This document shows positions 7,857 through 15,247 of a stretch of DNA of 64,000 nucleotides, piece after piece. Under the pieces are notes generated by a model, which was given only the letters and a program-made list of their open reading frames with translations, was not told where the DNA came from and did not search any database. Numbering within the stretch: the stretch's first letter is position 1; the number at the start of each line of letters is the position of its first letter. The DNA is from Thermohalobaculum sp050331335 (GTDB lineage: Bacteria > Pseudomonadota > Alphaproteobacteria > Rhodobacterales > Rhodobacteraceae): positions 1 to 64,000 of the forward strand of contig JBHJGY010000004.1 of the NCBI GenBank assembly GCA_050331335.1. The letters are read 5' to 3'. A program made the position numbers and the translations under genes.

Positions 7857-8652
7857 GCGCAGCCCGCTTCCCCCGCCCGGGCGCTTCGAGCGGGTCTCGG
7901 CGTTGAATTTCGCGCTGCTCGTGGCCGTGGGCGCGGTCATCTTGGCCTCGGTCGGCGACGTGGCCCCCTCGGTGGGTCGCTTGATCGACGGCGTGCCCCG
8001 GATCGTGAACCTGGTCGACAGGATGCTGCCGCCTGACACCGATCCCCGGTTTCTGGAGCGCATGTTCTGGCGGATCGTCGAAACCTTGCAGATCGCGCTG
8101 GTCGGAACGGCGATCGGCGTGCTGATCAGCGTCCCCTTTGCTTGGGGCGCCGCGCGGGGGGTAAGCCCCTTCGGCCCGGGCGCCTTCCTGTTCCGCGCCG
8201 TGATCTCGCTCGCCCGCACCGTGCCGGATCTCGTCTGGGCGCTGATCTTTGTCTCCGCCGTGGGGCTGGGGGCGGTGGCGGGCACGCTCACCATCGTCGT
8301 CGACACGCTTGGCTTCTGCGGGCGCTTCTTCGCCGAGGCGATGGAGGACGCCGAGAAGGAGCCGCAGGAGGCGCTGCAGAGCTTCGGCGCCTCGCGCTTT
8401 TCGGTGCTGATGGGCTCGGTGATCCCCGATGCGCTGCCTTCGATGATCAATACCACGCTCTTCGCGCTCGAGAAGGCGGTGCGCAGCTCCGTGGTGCTGG
8501 GGCTGGTCGGTGCCGGAGGGATCGGCCAGGAACTCAAGACGGCCTTCGACCTCTTCGACTATCCCAAGGCCTCAGCGATCATCCTCGCCATTTTCGCCAT
8601 CGTTCTGGTGATGGAATATGTGACCGACCGGCTCCGCGCCAAAGTTCAGTAA
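7849..8652 (+). CDS. phnE: Phosphonate ABC transporter, permease protein
   Basis: A 267-residue inner-membrane permease with a GTG start inside the phnC 3' end. About six membrane segments can be seen. The cytoplasmic EAA-type loop reads EALQSFGASRFSVLMGSVIP and is followed by GLVGAGGIGQEL, both typical of BPD-type permeases of the PhnE family. Only one permease gene is present; some relatives have two PhnE paralogues in tandem. It completes the phnDCE importer, and the next gene starts 15 bases later. Confidence 0.87.
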   Translation: MTERSPLPPPGRFERVSALNFALLVAVGAVILASVGDVAPSVGRLIDGVPRIVNLVDRMLPPDTDPRFLERMFWRIVETLQIALVGTAIGVLISVPFAWGAARGVSPFGPGAFLFRAVISLARTVPDLVWALIFVSAVGLGAVAGTLTIVVDTLGFCGRFFAEAMEDAEKEPQEALQSFGASRFSVLMGSVIPDALPSMINTTLFALEKAVRSSVVLGLVGAGGIGQELKTAFDLFDYPKASAIILAIFAIVLVMEYVTDRLRAKVQ

Positions 8653-8667
8653 GCTAGAGGCCAAAAC

Positions 8668-9432
8668 ATGATGCCGACCTCGCCCCCGCCGCGGCCCCTG
8701 CCGTCCTTCCTCGCCTTCGGGATCCGCGACGCGCTGATCGTCGGCGGGGGTATCGTAGCCCTGGTCGGGACCGTGTTCTTCACGGTCGGCATGGTCATGC
8801 TGGCCGAAGAGCGACGCTTCGGCGCCGAGGGCATTCAGGTGACAGGGACCGTGCTCGAGAAGCAGAGCCTGCGCCAGCGCACAAGCGACGGGGATTATCG
8901 GCGGGTCTATCGGGTGCGCTACAACTTCGACTGGGGCTATGGGCCGCTCCTTGAGGGCAGCAGCTCGGTCGGTGCGCGGGTCTATGGCGAGCTGGAGGAG
9001 GGCGGCCCCGTCGAGATCGTCTTTCTGGAAAGCAACCCGGGCGAGAACCGGCTCGCGACCGGCGGGAGCGCGACGGCCGCGATTATCTTCGGGGTGATCG
9101 GCGGGCTAAGCGCCACGATCGGAGGGACAATCTGCGCCATCGGCCTGCGCCGGGTGCGGCGGCTGCGGCGGATCCTAGCGACAGGGCTGCCGGTCGAGGC
9201 TCGGGTCACCGCAGTCGAGGCGACCAATGTCACCTACAACAAGGTCCGACTTCACAGGCTGCTTTATGCCTATGAAGGCCCCAATGGCGAACATGTCACG
9301 GGCCGAAGCCGCAACCGCCGTCCAGAGGCTTTCGGCGGGCTCTTCCCAGGCGCGAAGACCAAAGTTCTGACCGATCGCACCGCGCCTCATGAGAGCGTGT
9401 GGGCCGGCGATATCGAGCTCTTCCGGCTCTGA
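8668..9432 (+). CDS. DUF3592 membrane protein
   Basis: A 254-residue protein with two hydrophobic segments (about residues 20-45 and 130-160). Each is followed by a soluble beta-rich module. The first module begins VTGTVLEKQSLRQR and includes VRYNFDWGYGPLLEGSSSV and EIVFLESNPGENRL. The second repeats the theme with VEARVTAVEATNV. This layout is that of DUF3592 proteins, whose function is unknown. Only 15 bases separate it from phnE, so it may be co-transcribed with the phosphonate importer, but no role in transport is known. Confidence 0.7.
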   Translation: MMPTSPPPRPLPSFLAFGIRDALIVGGGIVALVGTVFFTVGMVMLAEERRFGAEGIQVTGTVLEKQSLRQRTSDGDYRRVYRVRYNFDWGYGPLLEGSSSVGARVYGELEEGGPVEIVFLESNPGENRLATGGSATAAIIFGVIGGLSATIGGTICAIGLRRVRRLRRILATGLPVEARVTAVEATNVTYNKVRLHRLLYAYEGPNGEHVTGRSRNRRPEAFGGLFPGAKTKVLTDRTAPHESVWAGDIELFRL

Positions 9433-9455
9433 CACCCGAACGGAGGGCCGGCCGC

Positions 9456-10820
9456 CTAGTAGCTGTAGTCCGCATAGATGCGGTTCAGATCGCCAGCCCA
9501 GTCGCCCTCAAATCGGGCAAGCAGCTCCTCGGCCGGGGTCTGTCCGGTCGAGACCGTCTCGTGCAGGGCAGAGAGGAAGTGACTCTCGTCCCGATCGAAA
9601 TCGCTGGCCCGGGCCCGCGCCTTCAACCCGGTCTTGGAGATCAGCAGAAGCTCACCGGCGATGTCGCGCAAGTTGCGACCCCGGATCTCGGCCTTGAGCC
9701 CCATCACAGACGCGTCGATGCGGAGCTGGTCCCGCTCTTCCGCCGTCCAACCGCGGCAGAGATCCCACGCGGCATCGAGCGAGGCTTGGTCGTAAATCAG
9801 CCCGACCCAAAACGCCGGTAGCGCACAGAGCCTGCGCCACGGACCGCCATCGGCGCCGCGCATCTCGATGAATTTCTTGATGCGCGCCTCGGGGAAGATC
9901 GTCGTGAGGTGATCCGCCCAATCCGAGAGCGTCGGCGTCTCTCCTGGCAGCGCCGGCAGCCGACCCTCCAGAAAATCCCGGAAGGACTGGCCGAGCGCAT
10001 CCACATAGACGCCGTTGCGGTAGACAAAATACATCGGCACATCGAGCGCATAGTCGACCCACCGTTCGAAGCCGAAACCATCCTCGAAAACGAAGGGCAG
10101 CATGCCTGTGCGATCGGCATCGAGGTCGCGCCAAACCCGAGAGCGGTAGGACAGCAGCCCAGCGGGCGCCCCCTCCCAAAACGGCGAATTGGCAAAGAGC
10201 GCGGTGGCAACCGGCTGAAGCGCAAGCGCCACCCGGAGCTTCTGGACCATGTCGCTCTCTGAGGCGAAGTCTTGATTCACCTGCACGGTGCAGGTCCGGT
10301 ACATCATGTGGGTGCCGTGGGTGCCGACGCGACCCATATAATCGGTCATCAGCCGGTAGCGGCCCTTAGGCATCACGGGCATATCCGCGTGCCGCCAGAT
10401 CGGCGCGGCACCCAGGCCGATGAAACCGGCGCCGATCGCATCGGCCACCTCCTTAACCTCGCGCAGATGCTCGTTCACCTCGTCGCAGGTCTGGTGGATG
10501 GTCTCGAGCGGCGCCCCGGAGAGCTCGAGCTGCCCGCCCGGCTCAAGCGAGACATTGGCGCCCCCCTTCTGCAGACCGATCAGATGCGCCCCCTCACGGA
10601 TCTCGGCCCAGCCGAACCGATCTCGCAACCCCTCGAGCATTGCCTGGATGGAACAGGCACCGCCATAGGGTAAGGGCGCATGGTGAGCGAGGTCGTAGCC
10701 GAATTTCTCGTGCTCGGTGCCGATGCGCCATTGAGCCTTCGGTTTGCACCCGGCTTCAAGATATCCAGCGAGGTCGTCGCGGCTCTCAACCGGGCCGCCG
10801 CCCGACTGCGGAATGGACAT
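9456..10820 (-). CDS. gshA: Glutamate-cysteine ligase
   Basis: A 454-residue enzyme of the plant/alphaproteobacterial GCS2 type. It joins glutamate and cysteine with ATP in the first step of glutathione synthesis. Seen are the N-terminal WRIGTEHEKFGYD, the conserved EPGGQLELSGAPLETIHQT, and GRYRLMTDYMGRVGTHGTHMMYRT, followed by TCTVQVNQDFASE. Toward the C-terminus is ARIKKFIEMRGADGGP. The start at 10820 has AGGGAGG 6 bases ahead; an upstream ATG at 10880 adds an arginine-rich stretch that looks non-coding. It is convergent with the DUF3592 gene. Confidence 0.9.
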   Translation of the reverse strand: MSIPQSGGGPVESRDDLAGYLEAGCKPKAQWRIGTEHEKFGYDLAHHAPLPYGGACSIQAMLEGLRDRFGWAEIREGAHLIGLQKGGANVSLEPGGQLELSGAPLETIHQTCDEVNEHLREVKEVADAIGAGFIGLGAAPIWRHADMPVMPKGRYRLMTDYMGRVGTHGTHMMYRTCTVQVNQDFASESDMVQKLRVALALQPVATALFANSPFWEGAPAGLLSYRSRVWRDLDADRTGMLPFVFEDGFGFERWVDYALDVPMYFVYRNGVYVDALGQSFRDFLEGRLPALPGETPTLSDWADHLTTIFPEARIKKFIEMRGADGGPWRRLCALPAFWVGLIYDQASLDAAWDLCRGWTAEERDQLRIDASVMGLKAEIRGRNLRDIAGELLLISKTGLKARARASDFDRDESHFLSALHETVSTGQTPAEELLARFEGDWAGDLNRIYADYSY

Positions 10821-11659
10821 GCGCGCCTCCCTCTGCCGCCGTCTGGACCGGGCGATAGGCCAAAGCCGACCGCGAGACAAGACTGCGGCGCCATCGTCCG
10901 GTTAAGCATCGCGTGAGGCCACCCGGTTGCGACAACAAGTCCTCAAACCATGCCACCCACGTGTGGGCAGTCCGAGACATTCACGTCCGATCCCCGGCAT
11001 GTCGCAACTTCGGGGAGGCGACCCATGGGTTTCACCGTCGCCGACAATGCCAGAGCGCACCCCATCCTCGCGCGGAAAACCGCCGGGCCGTCCGAGCCGA
11101 AACGCCCAGAAGCGAAACCTGGGACGAGCAGAAAACCGCCAATGGCCGGCTTTGCCGCCGCTATCGACGCCTTCGGCCCTTGCCCTTGTGACGATAACCC
11201 TGACGGCTGATGCGCAGCTGGGCGCAGCGGTGAGCTGAAGACCTTCGCTGCGCTGTCGCGTTGGCCGCCCCACGCGCTGACGCGGCATATCCGACGCGAA
11301 AAAATGGTCGGCCCCGAGCAACTCGCGAACCTCGCCGAGCAACTGGCGATCCCGGAGGCAAGCTGGCAAAATCTCGATCCACAGCCGCTCTTGGCGCGGA
11401 TGGACCTGCCCGCTTGGATGCCGATCCGATAACCCGGGACCGCCCGGACAGATGCACCGGGCATCTTCCCCGAGCGCAACACGCAAATACCGGAGCAAGG
11501 CGCGCTCTCACATCAGAGCTCCGGCTCCGAGGCCGGCATCAGCCTTAGACCTGCGCCGATGGCGTGTCCGACCGCCGCGCGAGGTCGATACCGAGACGCA
11601 ATATCAGGACAACGGAACCCACGACACCGATGGCTGAACGCCCTTGGGGGCGGGCCGGC
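10821..11659. other. 839-base stretch with no convincing intact gene
   Basis: This gap separates gshA and trcR. Several overlapping frames of 60-200 codons exist on both strands, but all have scrambled, arginine/serine/alanine-rich compositions and no recognisable motif. The best candidate is a short plus-strand frame at 11211-11432, listed separately as a possible gene remnant. A CACGTG core at 10958-10963 lies in the imperfect palindrome CCCACGTGTGGG but lacks the flanks of a parS site. No hairpin with a T-run was seen. Confidence 0.5.
11211..11432 (+). pseudogene. Possible 3' remnant of a gene
   Basis: The frame between stops at 11208 and 11430 reads like the C-terminus of a real protein. 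It contains LSRWPPHALTRHIRREKM, then LANLAEQLAIPEASW and a proline/tryptophan-rich end, DLPAWMPIR. It has no good start: the first ATG is at 11304, without a ribosome binding site. Composition is more protein-like than any competing frame here. I cannot assign a family. It may be a decayed gene tail or a chance frame. Confidence 0.25.
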
Positions 11660-12433
11660 TCAGTCCGAACCACCGCCGCGGGGCAGGTTGAAAAGAGCGT
11701 CGGGGTCGAGCGCATGCTCGGCCTCGCGCCGCCGGTCAGGCAATTCGTCGCCGTCCTCACCCGCATCCCGGGGATCGCCAAGGCCAAACGGATCTGCGGC
11801 GGGCCCGGCGAGGGGGTTGGCCGGTTCTGCATCTGGCAACAGGCTCTCCTCAATCGGCATCAGACCCGCAGACGCGCCGGCGCCAGGTGTGTCGACCTCT
11901 CTTTTGGCCTTCTTCTCCTGGGCTTTCGCGACGAGGGCATCGAGCTCAATCTGCGTGCACAGACCAAGCGCCACGGGGTCGACCGGCTGAATATTGGCGG
12001 AGTTCCAATGCGTCCGGTTGCGGATCGCCTCGATCGTGGGCTTGGTCGATCCCACGAGCTTGGCGATCTGGCTGGTCTCGACCTCCGGGTGATAACGCAC
12101 CAGCCAGGCAATCGCCGCCGGACGGTCCTGGCGCTTGGAGACGGGCACATAGCGCGGCGCCTTCTTCTTGGGCGGAGGGGCGACGGCGCGGCGAACCAAC
12201 TTGAGACGGGCCACCGGGTCCGCCTCGCAGCGCTTGATCTCCTCGGCGGTGAGCTGGTTGTTTTGCACCGGGTCGAGCCCCTTGATGCCGACGGCCACCT
12301 CGCCATCCGCGATCCCGGCGATCTCGAGTTCGTGCATGCCGCAGAACTCGGCGATCTGGCGAAAGGTCAGCGTGGTGTTGTCGACCAGCCAAACGGCGGT
12401 CGCCTTGGGCATAAGCGGCAGGGTGTCGGTCAT
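11660..12433 (-). CDS. trcR: Cell-cycle transcriptional regulator TrcR (DUF1013)
   Basis: A 257-residue DUF1013 protein, the alphaproteobacterial TrcR family. The N-terminal part begins LPKATAVWLVDNTTL-like (here LMPKATAVWLVDNTTLTF) and continues with AEFCGMHELEIAGIADGEVA. The central KRQDRPAAIAWLVRYHPE and SQIAKLVGSTKPTIEAIR form a helix-turn-helix-like unit. The Pro/Gly/Asp-rich C-terminus (about 170-257) is probably disordered. GAGGAG stands 3 bases before the ATG. Family members are reported as cell-cycle regulators; that role is from family knowledge. It lies downstream of parB, with its own leader of about 210 bases and a candidate promoter. Confidence 0.88.
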   Translation of the reverse strand: MTDTLPLMPKATAVWLVDNTTLTFRQIAEFCGMHELEIAGIADGEVAVGIKGLDPVQNNQLTAEEIKRCEADPVARLKLVRRAVAPPPKKKAPRYVPVSKRQDRPAAIAWLVRYHPEVETSQIAKLVGSTKPTIEAIRNRTHWNSANIQPVDPVALGLCTQIELDALVAKAQEKKAKREVDTPGAGASAGLMPIEESLLPDAEPANPLAGPAADPFGLGDPRDAGEDGDELPDRRREAEHALDPDALFNLPRGGGSD

Positions 12434-12468
12434 CGGCTCCTCAGGGATGGGTCAAGCGGAGAGGGGGG

Positions 12469-12484
12469 CCGGGCACGCCCGGCA
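12469..12484. promoter_or_regulatory. Palindrome in the trcR leader
   Basis: GCCGGGC-AC-GCCCGGC is a perfect 7-base inverted repeat with a 2-base centre, 36 bases upstream of the trcR start. It could be a protein-binding site or a leader hairpin. No T-run follows, so it is not a classical terminator. Confidence 0.25.
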
Positions 12485-12544
12485 TGACGCAGCGAACGGA
12501 CGAAACCGGCGCGCCCAGGGCGGCAACCGCCGCCATCTCTCGAC

Positions 12545-12573
12545 AATATAAGCGGGGCAGCGCAAAAGGGGAA
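12545..12573 (-). promoter_or_regulatory. Candidate trcR promoter
   Basis: Read on the minus strand, TTCCCC (12573-12568) is followed after 17 bases by TATATT (12550-12545), a good -10 match with a weak -35. It points toward trcR, about 110 bases away, and lies downstream of the parB stop. The A+T-rich -10 stands out against very GC-rich surroundings. Confidence 0.35.
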
Positions 12574-12646
12574 GACGCTGCGGGAGGAGATGGCGACCCG
12601 GGCCGAGGGTGCGGTCCCAGGCCGAGCCGCCAATTCCTAGGATGGC

Positions 12647-13693
12647 TCAGGGCTCGGCCGCAAGCCGTTGGCAAAGGCGGTCCAGATCCTCAAGGCTCCG
12701 ATACCGGATCCGAAGCTCACCCTCGCCAGCCACACCATGGGTGATGGCAACCCCCATGCCGAGCGCGGCGGAGAGATCACCCTCAAGCGCAAGGGTATCT
12801 GCATCTTTCGCGCCGCGTGGCCCGGCTTTGCCAGGCCGAGGCCTTAACTGGCCGTCGCCATCGGGAACGGTCCCCGCGCCGACCTGGCCGGCACCGGTGT
12901 CCTGCCGGCTCGCCATGCCGTCGCGGGCCTCCTTTGCCCGAGCTTCGATTTGCCGAACGCTCATTCCCTTGGAGACCGCCTCACGGGCGAGCGACGAGGC
13001 GTTTGGCGCGGTTACCAAAGCCCGGGCGTGACCCGCGGTGATCCGCCCTTCGCGCAGCATGGCCTGAACATCCTCAGGCAACAGCCGCAAGCGCAACAAA
13101 TTGGCCAGATGGCTGCGGCTTTTGCCGACGATGCGCGACAGCTCGTCCTGGGTGTAGCCGAAGCTGTCGATCAACTGGGCATACCCTTCGGCCTCTTCGA
13201 TCGGGTTTAGATCGGCGCGCTGGACGTTCTCGATGATCGCCGCCTCGAGCATCGTGCGGTCGTCGATCTCGCGGATCACCGCCGGTACGAGATGGAGACC
13301 GGCGCGGCTTGCCGCCCGCCAGCGGCGCTCCCCAGCGACGATCTGATAGCGATCCGGCTCGGCGGGATCGGGCCGCACCAAGATCGGCTGCAGGATCCCG
13401 CGGGCGCGGATCGAGCTCGCGAGTTCCTCTAAGCCGGCCTCGTCAAAGCGCCGCCGAGGCTGCTCGGGATTGGGTTGGATGCAGTCGAGCGGAAGCTCGC
13501 AGAGCCCGCGGTCCGGGTGCAGTGCGGCGGTGGCCGTTCCCTCGGCACCCCGCGCGCCGGTCTGGCCACCCGCAGACTCCGGGGCTCCTGAGATCGGATC
13601 GGCCAAAACATCGGCTTCGCCCAGGAGGGCCGAAAGACCACGACCAAGGCCGCGCCGCGGCGGGACGCCCGGCTTTCTGACAATTGCCGTCAT
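12647..13693 (-). CDS. parB: Chromosome-partitioning protein ParB
   Basis: A 348-residue ParB/Spo0J family protein that binds parS, uses CTP to spread, and acts with ParA in chromosome segregation. Seen are the N-terminal GLGRGLSALLG, the CTP/ParB box (IVAGERRWRA), IIENVQRADLNPIEEA, and the helix-turn-helix around YTQDELSRIVGKSRSHLANLLR, followed by ITAGHARAL. A long poorly conserved linker (about residues 250-300) precedes the short dimerisation domain at the C-terminus. It follows parA by 13 bases and is co-oriented. Three parS-like sites are found within about 10 kb. Confidence 0.93.
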   Translation of the reverse strand: MTAIVRKPGVPPRRGLGRGLSALLGEADVLADPISGAPESAGGQTGARGAEGTATAALHPDRGLCELPLDCIQPNPEQPRRRFDEAGLEELASSIRARGILQPILVRPDPAEPDRYQIVAGERRWRAASRAGLHLVPAVIREIDDRTMLEAAIIENVQRADLNPIEEAEGYAQLIDSFGYTQDELSRIVGKSRSHLANLLRLRLLPEDVQAMLREGRITAGHARALVTAPNASSLAREAVSKGMSVRQIEARAKEARDGMASRQDTGAGQVGAGTVPDGDGQLRPRPGKAGPRGAKDADTLALEGDLSAALGMGVAITHGVAGEGELRIRYRSLEDLDRLCQRLAAEP

Positions 13694-13706
13694 GTCGCGC
13701 CCTCCC

Positions 13707-14621
13707 TCAAGCAGCCAGTGTCACGCCGCCTTGCGAGAGGATCTCGCTGGCGAGGGTGCGATACGCGCGGCTGCCGGCGCAGTCACGGTCGTAGACGAGC
13801 GCAGGGATCGCATGGCTCGGCGCCTCGGAGAGACGCACATTGCGGGGGATCACGGTCTGGAACACCACATCGCCGAGAGTGGCGCGGACATCCTCCTCCA
13901 CTTGGGCCGAGAGCCGGTTCCGCCGATCGAACATCGTGAGCACGATGCCATCGATCTTGAGACCGGGATTGAGACCGCGCTGCACCCGGCGGATCGTACC
14001 GAGCAGCTGGCTCAGCCCCTCCAATGCGAAAAACTCGCATTGCAGTGGCACGATCGCGCCATCGGCGGCGGCCATGGCGTTGACCGTAAGCAGATTGAGC
14101 GAGGGCGGGCAGTCGATCAACACAAAGTCGTAGGCGGAGACCGGGCCGCCCTCCGCCTCGGTGCCCGTGGTCGCGCCGGTGCCCGTGCTCGTGCGCGTGC
14201 CAGTGCCCGTGCGCGTGCCGTCACCTGCCCCCCGTGCGCCAGCGAGCGCGGCGGACAGGCGCAGCGCCCGGGCCGGGTCGTCGATCAGCTCGACATCGAC
14301 GCCGGAGAGATCAACCGTGGCCGGCGCGATATGCAGACGCTCGACCGAGGTTTCACGGATTGATTCCGCGAGAGAGGCCTCGCCGCAGAGAACGTCGTAA
14401 GTCGTGCGCCCTCGGTCATCTGCCGCGATACCGAGGCCCGTGGAGGCGTTTCCCTGAGGATCGATATCGACGATCAGCACATGCTGCGCCCGGGCGGCAA
14501 GGGCGGTGCCGAGATTGATCGCGGTGGTGGTTTTGCCGACGCCGCCCTTTTGATTGACGATTGCGAGAACGCGTCCCGCACGGCGTGGGGCCGTGTCGGT
14601 CTGGTCTGGGATCTGGGTCAT
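13707..14621 (-). CDS. parA: Chromosome-partitioning ATPase ParA with a Thr/Gly insertion
   Basis: A 304-residue ParA/Soj ATPase. The deviant Walker A is NQKGGVGKTTTAINLG, followed by VDIDPQGNASTGLG, the Walker B-like FVLIDCPPSLNLLT and the C-terminal RLSEAPSHAIPALVYD. It drives ParB-parS complexes apart during chromosome segregation. The ATG at 14621 overlaps the rsmG stop as ATGA, which fixes the start. The oddity is an insertion of about 27 residues, TRTGTGTRTSTGTG-like, placed just before the Walker B strand, where ParA proteins usually have a short loop. It is encoded by a hexamer repeat. Confidence 0.92.
   Translation of the reverse strand: MTQIPDQTDTAPRRAGRVLAIVNQKGGVGKTTTAINLGTALAARAQHVLIVDIDPQGNASTGLGIAADDRGRTTYDVLCGEASLAESIRETSVERLHIAPATVDLSGVDVELIDDPARALRLSAALAGARGAGDGTRTGTGTRTSTGTGATTGTEAEGGPVSAYDFVLIDCPPSLNLLTVNAMAAADGAIVPLQCEFFALEGLSQLLGTIRRVQRGLNPGLKIDGIVLTMFDRRNRLSAQVEEDVRATLGDVVFQTVIPRNVRLSEAPSHAIPALVYDRDCAGSRAYRTLASEILSQGGVTLAA
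14161..14220. repeat. Hexamer tandem repeat inside parA
   Basis: Ten consecutive 6-base units of the form GTGCNC (GTGCCC, GTGCGC, GTGCTC and variants) run across this interval on the plus strand. On the coding strand they give alternating Thr or Arg with Gly. The repeat is in frame and is the source of the ParA insertion. It has the look of a slippage-prone microsatellite. Confidence 0.85.
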
Positions 14622-15247
14622 GGTCCTGCTCGGTTTCTGATCTGGGTTAGCCTCAGGATCGTCGCCTTGCCGTCCGTGCGGCTGGCGATCTTTGTCACGT
14701 GATAGTGCCAGTGGCGCCCCGCCTCGGTCAATTCGAAATCGGCCCGGACACCTTTGGGGAATAGGCAGACCGTGTCGGGTCCAGCCAGACGCTCGGCCAT
14801 GGCACAGAGATCGGACAAGGGAGCGAGCGCGCGGGCCGAGAGGATGTCGGGCGGCTCTGGAAGGCTGAGCGCTTCGATGCGCCTGGGCACAACCTCCACC
14901 GAGAGTTCCATCTCTCGCGCAGCGGTGACCAGGAAGGCAGCCTTGCGGGTGTCGGCCTCGACGAGGGTGACAGCGGGGCTTCCCCGCTCGGCGGCCAGCG
15001 CGGCGATCACGAGGCCGGGAAGACCCGCGCCGGCGCCGAGATCGAGCCAGCTGCGCGCACAGGCCGGGGCGAGGGCCATGAGCTGGGCGCTGTCGGCGAT
15101 GTGTCGCTGCCAGAGATCGGGAAGGGTCGCGCGGGAAACGAGGTTGATAGCGCGGCCCCACTGTTCGAGAAGCGCCGCGTAGCGCGTGAGCCGGGCCAGC
15201 GTTTCACGTGAAACACCGTACTCAGCGGCGAAGGCCTCTGGGGTCAC
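14618..15247 (-). CDS. rsmG: 16S rRNA (guanine527-N7)-methyltransferase
   Basis: A 209-residue SAM-dependent methyltransferase (RsmG/GidB) that modifies G527 of 16S rRNA. The SAM-binding motif is WLDLGAGAGLPGLVIA; LVEADTRKAAFL and ILSARALAPL follow in the family order. The start is GTG at 15247, which overlaps the mnmG stop as GTGA, and its own stop overlaps the parA start as ATGA. It therefore sits in a translationally coupled mnmG-rsmG-parA chain. A parS-like site lies inside its first codons. Confidence 0.92.
   Translation of the reverse strand: MTPEAFAAEYGVSRETLARLTRYAALLEQWGRAINLVSRATLPDLWQRHIADSAQLMALAPACARSWLDLGAGAGLPGLVIAALAAERGSPAVTLVEADTRKAAFLVTAAREMELSVEVVPRRIEALSLPEPPDILSARALAPLSDLCAMAERLAGPDTVCLFPKGVRADFELTEAGRHWHYHVTKIASRTDGKATILRLTQIRNRAGP
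15200..15215. promoter_or_regulatory. parS-like site within rsmG
   Basis: CGTTTCACGTGAAACA differs from the palindromic parS consensus TGTTTCACGTGAAACA only in its first base. It lies within rsmG codons 11-16 (part of VSRETLA), about 600 bases upstream of parA. ParB binding is predicted from the match. Confidence 0.75.

Noticed and set aside
10958..10963. CACGTG core in a palindrome, possible fourth parS
   Set aside because: The flanks (CCCACGTGTGGG) do not match TGTTNCACGTGNAACA.
11545..11640. Minus-strand frame with a hydrophobic stretch (VVGSVVLILRLGIDLARR) after trcR
   Set aside because: Only about 25 codons follow a possible GTG without a ribosome binding site; too little support for a gene.
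14696..14701. CACGTG in rsmG near the parA start, possible parS
   Set aside because: The flanks TTTGT...ATAGT lack the required palindromic arms.
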